NCBI GenBank assembly: GCA_029945375.1
Contig: CM057057.1
Coordinates: forward strand, 5,022,001 to 5,086,000
Source: Agaricus subrufescens
Lineage: Eukaryota; Basidiomycota; Agaricomycetes; Agaricales; Agaricaceae
Direction: 5' to 3'
Length of the DNA: 64,000 nt
Shown: in pieces, positions 12,871 through 22,665 of the stretch
Numbering within the stretch: the stretch's first letter is position 1
Layout: each line of letters begins with the position of its first letter
Position numbers and translations under genes: made by a program
Notes under the pieces: generated by a model
The model's database searches: none
The model's input: only the letters and a program-made list of their open reading frames with translations
What the model was told of the DNA's origin: nothing

Positions 12871-14401
12871 CGACGACCTCTATGAAGATATCAAGAGCTG
12901 GGCCAATGCCCACTCAATTGCCCAATCAATGGGATTCCCTGTATGCCAGCCATTCCCCTCCCTTCCAGTGCAGCCGACAGTGTCTGGATCTTCCAGCGCT
13001 GCCCCTCCTCCTTCCCCCTCCCCTTCCCCCTCTGCCTCTGGCCCCTTGGAGAATTGGGACAAAGAATCTGGCATGGAGCAGCAGTCAGTGCACTCTGCCA
13101 CCCCAGTCCCCAAGCCTAAGCCAGCCATTGGCCCTGCTGAGGTTCTCCTATGGCTCTCTACTAACAGGGAGATCTACAAAGACAGGGAGTTCATGGGCTA
13201 TTTTGCCTTTGAAGCTCTCAACTCTCTTTTTGTCACTGTCCAGGATGGCGAGCACAAGTGCACAGTCCTCTCTAATGGCATGTCTATGTCTGTGGGAATC
13301 AATTGTCTTATTCTTAGGGCACAACCGCCTGAGAAGAAACTTGAGATTGCTGTTCCTGGCGATGTCTCACCCCCTAGGAAGAAGCCACATTCTGGCCTGG
13401 CTACTCCCACTCCACCCTCTACCCCAGTCCCACCAAGTGCTCTGCCTCCAGCAATGGAGGTTGTTGCAGAACCAGTGATTGCCAAAGTCAAGGAACGCCC
13501 TCCCCCCAAGGCCACTCCCCCTGTTTCTTGTATTGCGCCCAAACCTAGGTCAAAGCACAATTCCCAACACACTGTCCACAGTGCTTCGCACTGTGGCATT
13601 ATCCTTACTCCACCGGCCGGATCTAACAAGTCCGCAGCTGATATCTCCTTATCTCTTATTGCAGAGATCAACAAACTTATCAGATCGGATCTTGGTTCAT
13701 CCAAGATACTGATTACTCATGCTGAACTGGGTAGCAACAGCAAGATATTTTTAGCCACTACCACTGTCCCGACCTCATCTGAGTCTGCATTTGTGCTCAA
13801 ACACATCCACCATCTCCTCCCTACTGGCCTTCCACAGCCAATTCAATCCACACCGGCCACTTTGACTTCATTCCTGAAGATCATTGATGTCCCCATTCCT
13901 CAGTCTATGCCCAAGAATGACTGGGTCAATCTCACGTGCAAGCGTCTTCTTGATGCTATTGCTGCTTCCCCCCATGTCCAATTAGGGACGCTTATCCAAC
14001 ATCAAGTCTGCATTATGAGGACTTCCACTCATTCTGATTTGTGTGTTGCATGGATCAATATCTCTGACACCACCATGGGCACCAATGCCCGTACATTTAT
14101 TGGCCAAAAGGTTTCCATCTCTGGAACCTTGTGCTGCATTCAGGGTGCTTGTCCCCACTCCAGCTCTGTCCGATGCCAACATTGTCATCAATGGGGCCAC
14201 CATGCTAATCAGTGTCGCCAACAAGGCATCCGCTGTGCTCTATGCAGTGGTCCTCACACTGAACACAACCACTCTACATTGGTCAACCCTAAACAAGTTG
14301 ATCAACGTCACTGCATCAATTGTGTCACTTCTAAGCGCACTAAGGTAAATCATTCTGCAATGGACATGAATTGGCTTCACCATCAGTTCCCTTGCATTTA
14401 G
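12857..14401 (+). CDS. LINE-type ORF1 (Gag-like) protein with three Cys/His clusters, uninterrupted
   Basis: Open for 514 codons; the true start may be later, for example the MGFPVCQPF methionine, because the upstream end overlaps the inferred element boundary. The N-terminal half is Pro/Ser-rich. The middle (about residues 255-430) matches copy 1 block by block (FVLKHIHHLL, LTSFLKIIDVPI, STHSDLCVAWINISDT, TFIGQKV). The C-terminus has a CCHC knuckle (CQHCHQWGHHANQC), a second cluster (CALCSGPHTEHNH) and a third (CINCVTSKRTKVNHSAMD). Such proteins form the RNA-binding particle of non-LTR elements. This is the only copy of the three here without a frame break. Confidence 0.7.
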   Translation: MVSFTDDLYEDIKSWANAHSIAQSMGFPVCQPFPSLPVQPTVSGSSSAAPPPSPSPSPSASGPLENWDKESGMEQQSVHSATPVPKPKPAIGPAEVLLWLSTNREIYKDREFMGYFAFEALNSLFVTVQDGEHKCTVLSNGMSMSVGINCLILRAQPPEKKLEIAVPGDVSPPRKKPHSGLATPTPPSTPVPPSALPPAMEVVAEPVIAKVKERPPPKATPPVSCIAPKPRSKHNSQHTVHSASHCGIILTPPAGSNKSAADISLSLIAEINKLIRSDLGSSKILITHAELGSNSKIFLATTTVPTSSESAFVLKHIHHLLPTGLPQPIQSTPATLTSFLKIIDVPIPQSMPKNDWVNLTCKRLLDAIAASPHVQLGTLIQHQVCIMRTSTHSDLCVAWINISDTTMGTNARTFIGQKVSISGTLCCIQGACPHSSSVRCQHCHQWGHHANQCRQQGIRCALCSGPHTEHNHSTLVNPKQVDQRHCINCVTSKRTKVNHSAMDMNWLHHQFPCI

Positions 14402-14667
14402 AGGCTGGGTAGGAGTTCCTTTTATTCAGCATTATGATGGCCTTTTCATAGTCGTTCTTTCATTTCACTATGGCCTTTATGATTAGTCTTTATTTATGTT
14501 GAGCAGTTGACCTCATCCTGCAGATACAAGAACACAGGTCTGTGCATGTTGTTTCGGGCTTAATGTATACTGCTGAGGGTTGAAAGGCAGGGAAATGCAT
14601 TATGGCATCCCATGTATGAGGTCGATTTTGAAATAAATCCCACTGATTACAAAAAGAAAAAAAAAAA
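12875..14667 (+). mobile_element. ORF1-only poly(A) retroelement ('half-LINE'), copy 2
   Basis: This is the second copy of the family seen at 1169-3440. It carries an ORF1-like gene, a 3' UTR of about 250 nt with the shared words GAGC.GTTGACCTCAT and GCATTATGGCATCCC, ATAAA, then CCCACTGATTACA and an A-rich tail to about 14667. No reverse transcriptase is present. The left flank is the Plavaka transposase; the right flank is a minus-strand Copia fragment. The 5' boundary is inferred from the end of transposase homology. Confidence 0.7.
14402..14667 (+). other. 3' UTR and A-rich tail of half-LINE copy 2
   Basis: Non-coding sequence ending in the conserved TGATTACA followed by an A-rich run. 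The block is shared with copies 1 and 3, which defines the common 3' end of the family. Confidence 0.7.
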
Positions 14668-15689
14668 GGCCTCAGACTTGCTTTTCAGCAGATATACAGC
14701 CCGGAAATGCGTTGCATCATCTATAAACGTTATCCAGTACTTGTAGCCTGAGTGGGAAGCGACTGGGAGCGGTCCATGAAGGTCTGAGTGCACCAGCTTG
14801 AGTGGAGATTGATTATGGCTGGTAGAAGAGGGGAAAGGAAGCAAATGCATCTTGCCAGCAAGGCAGGGCTCACATATGGGGTCAGGAGACGCTTTAGAGT
14901 CAATTTTGAGGCCTGTAACAAGCTCCTTGTTCACCATAGACCTCACATCAGCATAATTGTGATGGATAAAGCGACAATGCCATAGGGAGAGGTCACAGAG
15001 AAGTGTAGAGACTGAAAATGTGGTCTTGGAGGTGATAGTTGAGCCATCTAGCTCAGCAGAGTTGTTAGGATGGATGGTGGCCGTGAAAAGCGTTGTTCCC
15101 TTGCAGCAGAAGGCCATAGAGCAAGCAGAAATTGTGATAATGAAATTCTTGTGCTGTGCAAGGTATAGACAAGACAGCAAGTTGCTCCAGAGAGCAGGAA
15201 CATGCAAAGCTCTAGTAAACTCAACTGCTCTAGCCACTTTTCCACTCAAAACTGGTTCAAAGACCACAGACCCCACCCCAGCAGAGTAAACAATAGAATT
15301 ATTGGCTAAGTGAATGGGAATGCAATGGGGGGAGTAGGACTTGAACCAATGCTTGTGGGGGGTCATATGAGAAGTGGCCCCTGTATCTGCAAGCCAGTGG
15401 AAGTCAGCATCGAGCTGCAGGGGGGCAGAGAGCGAAGGGGAAGAGGTAGGGGAGGGAGCACTTGCATTTCCAGCAAATTCTCGAACTCTCTGCGCTTTTT
15501 CGGCACCAGGAGTCGAGCTAGAGCTTCCAGAAGCGGTGGGGGAGTCATTGGAGCTGTCCTGGGCCTTGTTGGCCTTGTTTCCTCGAGTTCTGGGCTTCTG
15601 AGTGTCCTCCTGAGTGCATTTCTTTGCCTTTTCGAACGTCCAGCAGTTGGCCACCTTGTGACTGGTCCTCCCACAGAAATTGCAGGGGC
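14668..15689 (-). pseudogene. Copia gag-pol fragment: zinc knuckle, protease, pre-integrase and start of integrase
   Basis: One open minus-strand frame. Blocks in order are a CCHC knuckle CNFCGRTSHKVANC, a Lys/Ser-rich linker, the aspartic protease site WLADTGATSHMT, the GAG-pre-integrase motif LWHCRFIHHNYADVRSMV, a C-x2-C pair (CEPCLAGK), and the integrase core start HSDLHGPL and YWITFIDDATHFRAVYLL. It ends at SKSEAF where the T-run (antisense tail) of half-LINE copy 2 begins. On its upstream side it ends at the 57-bp repeat arm at 15690. It is in opposite orientation to the RNase H piece that follows, so the Copia element has been rearranged. Confidence 0.85.
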
Positions 15690-15746
15690 CATCAGCAAAA
15701 GGTTTGGCTACTTGATGCTACTTGAAGTTACTTGAGGGCTACTTGA
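15690..15746. repeat. 57-bp arm of the palindromic repeat, single copy at a Copia junction
   Basis: Starts CATCAGCAAAAGGTTTGGCT and continues with short ACTTGA(A/T)G(C/T)T-type repeats. It matches the left arm of the 120-bp palindrome at 23312-23431 with one mismatch. It sits exactly between a minus-strand Copia gag-pol piece and a plus-strand Copia RNase H piece. Confidence 0.8.
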
Positions 15747-16301
15747 AATTGGCTTGCAGTGGAGCATTTACTCCGCTATTTGAAGGGCATCCTGCACTAC
15801 CAGCTTGTCTACAGAGGTGGTGACTCTGGGGAACTGTTTACCACCTATTCCGATGCCTCTCACAGCGGCTGCAAGGCCACAGGTCAAGCTACAGGTGGAT
15901 ATGTGACCATTGTCTCTGGTGCTGCTGTGGGCTGGTCCTCAAAGCGTCAGCCTTTTGTGACTCTCTTGAGCACTGAGGCCGAGTTTGTGGCTGCTGTTGA
16001 GGCTGGAAAGGAGATCAAGTGGACTAGGAACATTCTCAGTGAGTTTGGCTACCCCCAGACACTTGCCTTGACTTTATTTGTTGATAACAAGTCTGGAATC
16101 AGTGTGGCAAAGAATCCTGAGCACCATGGGTGCATGAAACACCTAGATCTTTGGTTCTACTGGCTCCGGGAGGCTGTAGAAGAAGGAATCATCGATCCCC
16201 TCTATGTTTCTACTGATCAGCAAGTGGGCGACATTTTGACCAAGGCTGTGGCACCCAAGGTGATCGATTTTGCTGTCCCACTATTGGGACTTGGACACTA
16301 G
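15747..16301 (+). pseudogene. Copia RNase H, intact C-terminal domain
   Basis: RNase H domain that degrades the RNA strand during reverse transcription of a Copia element. Visible blocks are LLRYLKGILHYQLVYR, TYSDASHSGCKATG, LLSTEAEFVAAVEAGKEIKW (catalytic Glu), LFVDNKSGISVAKNPEHHG (catalytic Asp) and ILTKAVAPKVIDF, then the stop. It reads open to the end, followed by a polypurine tract and an LTR start. The rest of pol is absent because the sequence begins at the 57-bp repeat arm. Confidence 0.85.
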
Positions 16302-16308
16302 ACTGCTT

Positions 16309-16550
16309 GGATCAGGGGGGTGTGTTAGAATGCCCCAAGCATTCAGTTATTAGAGTGACTGGTTAATTTGTTTTGTGCATATCTCGACTTAGAGTACAGC
16401 AGACACTTCCATTCATGTGATAGATTAGTCAGCGCATGTTGAACTTGCCTGTGGACAACTTAGAAGTCTTTAGCTTCTTAGACTTGTCCACAGGTGAGCA
16501 ATCTCTTTGTATTGTTGTTATAGCTTCTTAGACTTGTCCACAGCTCATTT
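16309..16550 (+). mobile_element. Polypurine tract and Copia LTR
   Basis: Directly after the RNase H stop comes GGATCAGGGGGGTG and then TGTTAGAATGCC, a purine tract followed by a TG-starting LTR at 16323. The LTR contains a 20-plus-bp internal repeat (AGCTTCTTAGACTTGTCCAC) twice. The 3' end is not certain; gag-like coding begins by about 16580. Confidence 0.65.
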
Positions 16551-16579
16551 CTTATCTGATCCACTTGATACTAGTGTCA

Positions 16580-16850
16580 TTAGGATTGCCACTGTGAACT
16601 CTACATTCCACCTCCAACAGTTTCAGGCAAACAAAGTGCTCCCTCCATTCCCTCTTCCCCTACTCCCCAGGATTTTGCTTCCCAGTCACTCTGGGAGGAC
16701 AAACTTGATAAAGCAGCTGGCTGGCTCTATCTTATGGTTGAAGGAGACCAAAGGGTGCATTTTTCAGGCATCCAGGATGATCCAATCAAGATGTGGGCTG
16801 CTCTAGAGGCTGTACATTGTCACAAAAAGGCTGGAATGTGATTCAATGCC
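16580..16850 (+). pseudogene. Copia gag N-terminal fragment downstream of the LTR
   Basis: In the frame starting near 16650 the sequence reads QDFASQSLWEDKLDKAAGW, LYLMVEGDQRVHFSGIQDD and MWAALEAVHCHKKAGM, then TGA and FNAYDE. This is the typical start of a basidiomycete Copia Gag. It follows an LTR that itself follows an RNase H, so two Copia copies appear joined through one LTR. It is cut at about 16855 by the LTR-like repeat that follows. Confidence 0.7.
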
Positions 16851-16859
16851 TATGATGAG

Positions 16860-17427
16860 GATTGGTGGGGAAAGAAGAGTCGAAGAGGCTATACCCATTC
16901 AGTGCTAGATACGGACTTGGTTATTTGTTTCATATTTGTTATTTTGTCTCAGTTTTCTATTGTGTATTGTATATAGTTGCCAGTCAAGGATGAGGTCCAG
17001 AATCAAATCTTTGCCCAAGTGCTGTGCAAGTGAAATTGAGTTTGGTTAAACTTTGCAGTGTTCTAAGCATTTCTTAAAGTTCTTTCTCAACTTGGAAGGA
17101 CTTGTGTTCTGCTTGAGAGAGTATCCTCACTGGTCTAATAGGATCACAATAGCATTTGGTGCTAGCTCAACTTGTCTTGCAGTCTGTCTCAAAGCGTGAA
17201 GGCAGGTCAAGGCTCTCCAAGTTTGTTGAGGCATCACTAGGGCAGACTTGCTACCCCTCCTAGATAGGTGTCTAACCCATCCTATTGAGGACAGTTGTTG
17301 TGAGCTTAGCCCCTCATTGCAAAGGTTCTAATCAAAACAGCATAGGTCTGGAAGAGGTCTCTATTCAGTCAAGACTTGTTTCACATTTCTATTCTACCCT
17401 TATTTTCATTTAATACTTAATCAAGAC
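16860..17427 (+). repeat. Solo LTR-like repeat, first part (interrupted)
   Basis: About 570 bp matching the reverse complement of 23890-24468 with few differences (for example GCCAGT.GAGGATGAGG and TTCATTTAATACTTAATCAAGA). The repeat breaks off after TAATCAAGACTC and continues at 19865, so the interval 17428-19864 is a later insertion. It is called LTR-like because the full unit starts TG and ends CA in the uninterrupted copy. Confidence 0.7.
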
Positions 17428-17439
17428 TCTTTCTTTGCC

Positions 17440-18681
17440 AGACTTCTTGTTTTACGATGACCAAATACAAGCAAGTTGACTTTATTGTGCAGGACAGACA
17501 TGAGCATGAGGAAAGACAGACAGAGCTGGAACACCCACAGCTGTTTGAGCACCTCCTAAGTCCACTCTCAAGGCCAAACCGGCTCCCATCCCATCCTCCC
17601 CCATGGCCCTGGCTCCCTCCACTGCCCCTGCTGTGTCCAGGCATGCACCAGTGCGCAAGGGCAAGCACACAACTCATGGCGTGTCTTGCAAAGGCATCCA
17701 CATCACTCCCCCGGCCGGATCTAACATCCACGCTATTAATATCACTCCAGAAGTCCTGCTGGAGTGTAATCGCCACCTTAAGGACGATCTCAAATCTGAA
17801 GTCATTCTTGAAAGTTCTATTGACTTGGGAACTGGCATCTTCATAGCCACCTCTTGGGTACTCTCTCATCCTGAGTCCACATGCATGCTTAGGCACATAT
17901 GCTGCCTCATCAACCCAAACAGCCTTGTCCCTCTCCAGGCTGCCACCCCCACCTCCACATCGTATCTCAAAGCGATTGATGCCAGAGATGGGGTCATCAT
18001 TCTGACATATGCCGTTCAAAGGGCATATGGTGTCCACACTGCACGGGTCCGCACTCTGCCAACTCACATGTTCAGGCCGCGATTGCTATGAAGTGCAATC
18101 CCAATGACCATCACTGCGCCAATTGTTCCACTAGCAAGAAGAAGAAGATGGTGCACTCCACAACGGACACTTCATGTCCGTTCTGGGTCAACAGATTTGA
18201 CCGGGATTGGTTACACCGCCAATTCACATTGAAGAAGTAATCATCTGTCATGGCTGGTTTCAGGAGCTGCAGCATGCGCACCCTCAATTTCCATTCAAGT
18301 TTTTCGTATTGCTATATCATTTGCATTTGGGACCACTGGTTGGAGGCTGGCATATACAGAGCTTAGTACCGCAGGGATGTTGGCTTGAGCATTGCTTGTC
18401 ACAGTCTGTGGATTTCTATGCTTCATCATTTTATTTCTTTTGTTATGTGCATTTGTGTGTTTGGGTTCTTTGAGCACTTGACCTCATCGCATGGATACAT
18501 TTCCTTCCCTCCCATGTAGCTCTTGTGATATGTAGTAGTCTTGGGGCCCACCCTTGGATATGCGTTATGGCATCCGTATTAGACTAGTAAGCCTGGAGTA
18601 TCTAACTGGATGTTGAATAGCTAGTTTAATAAAAGGTCCACCAAGAGGTGCCATTGATTACAAAAAAAAAAAAAAAAAAGA
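17440..18681 (+). mobile_element. ORF1-only poly(A) retroelement ('half-LINE'), copy 3, 5'-truncated
   Basis: This is the third copy of the family. Homology to ORF1 starts only in the middle (PPKSTLKAKPA-like), as expected for 5' truncation during target-primed reverse transcription. The 3' end has TTGACCTCATCGCATGG, GCGTTATGGCATCCG, AATAAAAGG, CCATTGATTACA and an 18-base A run ending near 18680. It lies inside an LTR-like repeat. Confidence 0.75.
17545..18240 (+). pseudogene. LINE-type ORF1 fragment with internal deletion
   Basis: The sequence reads STLKAKPA, ALAPSTAPAVSRHAPV, GKHTTHG, then NIHAINITPEVLLECNRHL and TSTSYLKAIDA. It then jumps directly to QRWGHHSDICRSKG, the first zinc knuckle, skipping about 300 nt present in copies 1 and 2. 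The rest of the knuckles (CPHCTGPHSANSH, CANCSTSKKKKMVHS) and the end FDRDWLHRQF are intact up to the stop at 18238-18240. The frame shifts by one at the deletion. Confidence 0.7.
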
Positions 18682-18689
18682 TGCATGGC

Positions 18690-19681
18690 ACAATGGGGGG
18701 AAGGGGCAGGGCAGGGCAGGGCCAGGTGTGGGGTTGAGTAATGAGACGATGAGGAAAGGTGGTTGGTGAGTAAAGGTTTGGACTGGGGAAAAGGGGGGGG
18801 GAGAGACTTACATCCATCATTTGGTTGTATGCCCTGACTCTGATGGAGTCTGCAATCTTCTTAAGTCATTGCTCATTGATTTGAGCAATGTTGAATGCGG
18901 TGCAACCTTGTTTGATCTCTTGGTGCCACTCTCACTGGGCCTGGGCTTGGTAAATGATGAGCACCTGATCTCCTTGCAGTTCGTCTCTGATGGGATGGGT
19001 GTCGAGGAGCATGTAGAACTTCATGAACATGTGGACAGTGCGTGGTTCCCATCCACACTTTTCCATGTTTGAGATAAGGCTGTTTTTGGCGTGACCCATC
19101 TCCAGGAAGGAGAGGTTTTCATCTTGTATGATGATGCTTTTGGGGGTGTTGGAGTTTCACAAGGGGAGAAGGGATATGCCATTTTTGGACTGTGTGAGAG
19201 AGAAGGTTTTGGACTGGAGAGTAATGGCATGCTTGATGGTGGCTTCTTGGCCTTGGGGGGTGAAGTACCATAGTTCAACGTAGTCAAAGGCATGGAGCTT
19301 GTGGAGGACATGCTCTGACGGTTCGAGCTTCTGGTCAGTGGGAATTACACCTGTGTTGTGGAATTTTGGAAAGTTCTTTCTTTTTGGGGCTGCTGGGGGA
19401 GAGCCCAGAGGTGGGATGTTGACTGTGCCTGGTGCAGGATCTGGGTTGGGGTGACCTTCATTGCCCAGGGGAGGATTGAGGGGGTTGTTGTTGTGTGGCC
19501 TTAGGGGGTCCTCCTGTCTATCTCCTCCCAGGTTTCCTTGTTGCCCTTGGGGCTGCTGGTTCCTGCCCCTCCAGGTTGCTGTGAGGTGGTCTGCAGCATC
19601 TTGTTTGGTCATGTTGAATGTTTGGCAAAGATTAGCATGTAGGTCAGCAAATTCTTTGACTGTGTAGTCCAGAAGGTCCAT
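18690..19681 (-). pseudogene. Unrecognised repeated basidiomycete protein, decayed
   Basis: The minus-strand reading starts MDLLDYTVKEFADLHANL and has a Gln/Asn/Pro-rich linker, then SEHVLHKLHAFDYVELWYF. After a frame change it continues with FMKFYMLLDTHPIRDELQG and VLIIYQAQAQ, where stops appear. The blocks around VELWYF and the HP.R..GD..L..YQ.Q.R pattern occur in a repeated protein family of mushroom genomes; I do not know its function. It lies next to half-LINE copy 3 within an interrupted LTR-like repeat. Confidence 0.5.
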
Positions 19682-19864
19682 GTGTGAGAATAGAGGATGC
19701 TATTGGAATGGAAATGAATGAAAAGAATGGCTATGGACCTGCTAGATGGGTTGAGTGGGGTGGAGAAGAGAAAGGGGGGGCTGGTCTCATGATCACACGT
19801 TGCCCACAAAGACCAATGCCTGCTTATGGCGTGTCCTTTGTTTTGCTCTCTGCAGGCTGACAAA

Positions 19865-19994
19865 CTTTCACTTTCTTTCTGATTTATTCTCCCCACAAAC
19901 CGCACTTGAGACTCAGTGTAATTCAAAGGGTTGCATTTGCATTCAATTTTATATTTTATTTTTTATTTTCCACATTCACACTGATCTAGTCTCT
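19865..19994 (+). repeat. Solo LTR-like repeat, second part
   Basis: Continuation of the repeat at 16860-17427 (ACTTTCTTTCTGATTTATTC through GATCTAGTCTCTTCA). It matches the reverse complement of 23756-23885 and ends in CA at 19994 like an LTR 3' end. Confidence 0.7.
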
Positions 19995-21430
19995 TCACTG
20001 TTGATTAAAGGCATATTCCAATTCATGAACGGAATGATCATAGATAGTCCAGGTAAGATTTCCATCCATTCCAGGTATCCATGTTCTGTCATCTGTGGGA
20101 TCAGAGACAGAAGTTCTGGAAGTCGTAGTTGGTGATGCATATGAGGGAATACCATTCTGCCAATCACAGATCCAATTATAGAAGTTATTGGAATTATCAG
20201 AGTGGTCAGATTCATCATCATCAGAGTGATTTAGATGATCACAATTATAGCCATTGCAGTAAGGATGTGCAAGATGGCCACAATTGGAGCAATGATTGCA
20301 ATCAATAGGGGAACAAATAGGATAAATGATTTTGTCAGCTTGGTATTCATCTGGAGTGGGAATGGGAGAAAATGCACCAGAAGGAGCAGAGATAGGAGCA
20401 GGTCCCATCATCATGTTCTCAACCTTTTCTTGATGAATGTGCTCTACCAGGGAGTGTGTGGAAGGAGCCAGTACTTCAGCTACCATAGGGAAGGCAATTG
20501 CAGAAGTGGCAGTGTAGTCTGCAGGGACTTCCTTGGTCTGGGCAATGCCAGCAGTGGCATTCTTGCCTTTGCCTCAGCCTTGGCCATGTGTGCACTTTTT
20601 CTTCTCACCATTCCCTTGGTTCGGAGAACCTTGGTTCTGGCCAGAAGGGGCAGGATTGCCTGGCTTCTGTTGCTGCTGCTGTTGCTTCTGTTGTTGGGGA
20701 GCCAGAGGCTTTGGCTCAGAAGCTTGTGGTTGACCATTGTTACAGTTCCACTGGGGTTTCTGCTGGCCTTGTTGTCTAAACTTGGCCACAGAAGCAGTAG
20801 CATGAGGAGATTGCCATGCTGCAACAATCACATCTCAGGTTGCATCCCATTTAAGGTCCACAACTGTTTTGGTGTTAGCCAAGATAAGTCCCATGATGTT
20901 TTCAAGACAATTAGGGAGAATGTTGAGTAGCATCATTGCCCTGATTGCTTTGGGCAATGTGGTTGCAGCACTGTTAAGCTGAGAGAGAACTGTGGCCAGC
21001 ACAGCAATGTGACCAGATGGGTCAGCCATGTCAGGGATCTTGTAAGAGATCACCTCCATCATGCAAGCATAAACAAAGGTCGGACCTTGGACACCATAGG
21101 AATCCTTCAATCAAGTCCAGAGATTGGATGCATCCCTAATCATATGATCAGGGAGGGCACTCTCAATCACTGCAGTTGCCTGCAAGGAGAGAGCATTCCT
21201 ACCACAATTCTTGACTGTCAACTCAGCTGGAGTAGTGGGCAGAGCTTGGAGAGGCGTGGTGCATCCAGACATGTCCCACACAGTGAGAGCAGTGTCCTTG
21301 TGTGTGATCAGAATGAATTCAGAATGAGGGCATTCTTGACATGGCATGACCAACTGTCATAGTTGTCGACACCAGTGAGTTTGGGGAGAGTGGCGGTGTT
21401 AATAGTGGCCCTGCAACCCAATCAGCCAGT
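19995..21430 (-). pseudogene. Copia-like gag remnant
   Basis: Minus-strand reading, N- to C-terminal: ATLPKLTGVDNYDSWSCHV, the standard start of Copia Gag, then after a frameshift ITHKDTALTVWDM and LKDSYGVQGPTFVYACMM. Next come MMLLNILPNCLENIMG, a Gln-run region (PQQQKQQQQQQKPG), a Cys/His stretch (CNHCSNCGHLAHPYC) and an Asp/Ser-rich end. In-frame stops (LWT-stop-LKDSY, DAT-stop-DVIV) and at least one frameshift break it. It has no pol part; it is cut at 19995 by the LTR-like repeat. Confidence 0.7.
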
Positions 21431-22089
21431 AATCTGAAATCTAGGGTACTACAAATCTAGTCTAGGCTATATAAAGTCCAACAAAGGCTATCAAACATGC
21501 TTTGACAGTGAGTAATTAGGATATACAAATAAATAGAACTCAAGCTACAAAGAGCAAGATCTAGATTAAACCAACTAATCTTGAGCTGGAAAGGTGAGAG
21601 CGAATGCGGGGCCCATAACCTGTTGACAAGAGCAGCTGCTAAGCAGCATGGAGACAGATAGACTCACATTGCTATGATCTTGTACAGCATGAGAACTTGA
21701 GGGTTAGAGCATAGAGTAGAGCTTGGTAGGAGTAAAGAGAGATAGAACTGGAACTTGATATTCTATGGAATACATGTAGGGTTTATATACTTGACAAAGA
21801 ACCTCATAGTTGTAAAGGGTATTGTGAAACATACAAGTAAAACAGGAGTTTGCAGAAGGAGTCTGTAGTAAACATGCATAAAACAATTGAAAAGGTGTGG
21901 CATAGTGCATATTGCACAGTAGTTGCTCATACATGTCATACCAAGCATATAACTCAAGGTATTTTGTCAACAGTGCAAGCAGTACTAGTGGTATTGGACC
22001 AGCACATGAGGCTCTGGTTGGCACATGTCTCACATTTTGTCAAATATACATGGGCCCTGGCCTGCAGAATCATCCATAAGTCAATCTCC
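21431..22089. other. Stretch without recognisable gene
   Basis: AT-rich; I see no coding or repeat signal that I can support. Confidence 0.3.
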
Positions 22090-22454
22090 ACAATCAGAAC
22101 TAGTTTGGACCTTGATGCTCACCTGTTCCAACTCATCCACCTTTCCACCACTCCACTTTGTTTCCCAGGTTGTCTTCACACCCACAGCCATTTCCTTTGC
22201 TTTCACCTTTGTTTCAGAATCTCTACCACTTCCTCAGTACCCTTTCCTCCCTCATTGAAACTGGACTTCTCGACTTCTACATCCTCCCCCTCCACATCAA
22301 CGTCCATCAGATCTCCCACAATGTTTTGCTCCTTTGCAGCTTCAGTGTCCTGCTTTGCAGCCCATGTGGCAAACTTGGCAGTGGACATTTTGTTGAAATT
22401 GGGGGTGGTGTTGGTGGTTGGCTGGGACATGGTGGGAAGGATGGGGGAACTCAA
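22090..22454 (-). pseudogene. Acidic coding remnant of unknown origin
   Basis: Minus-strand block MSQPTTNTTPNFNKMSTAKF, a Glu/Asp/Val-rich segment, then after a stop VKTTWETKWSGGKVDELEQ. It reads like the N-terminus of a Gag-like or transposon accessory protein but no conserved motif identifies it. Confidence 0.3.
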
Positions 22455-22665
22455 ATCATTCCAAGTCCCTTCTTATAAGCATCCCAACACATTCCAATTC
22501 TGGATCTACTGCTCATCATCACAACATGCTTTTAATTTTTGTTGCCTCATTCCATGCCACACTGCCCTTAAGGTTGGGATCTGCAGCTTCTATTTTTGCT
22601 CCTGACAAAGTTCTATCTTTATCCAGGTGCATTCCCTTATTGATGTGGCCTCGAGGCTCAGCCTT

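Noticed and set aside
20498..20930. Plus-strand ORFs opposite the Copia gag
   Set aside because: Antisense of the Gln-rich Gag region; the Leu/Cys runs are reversed CAG/CAA codons.
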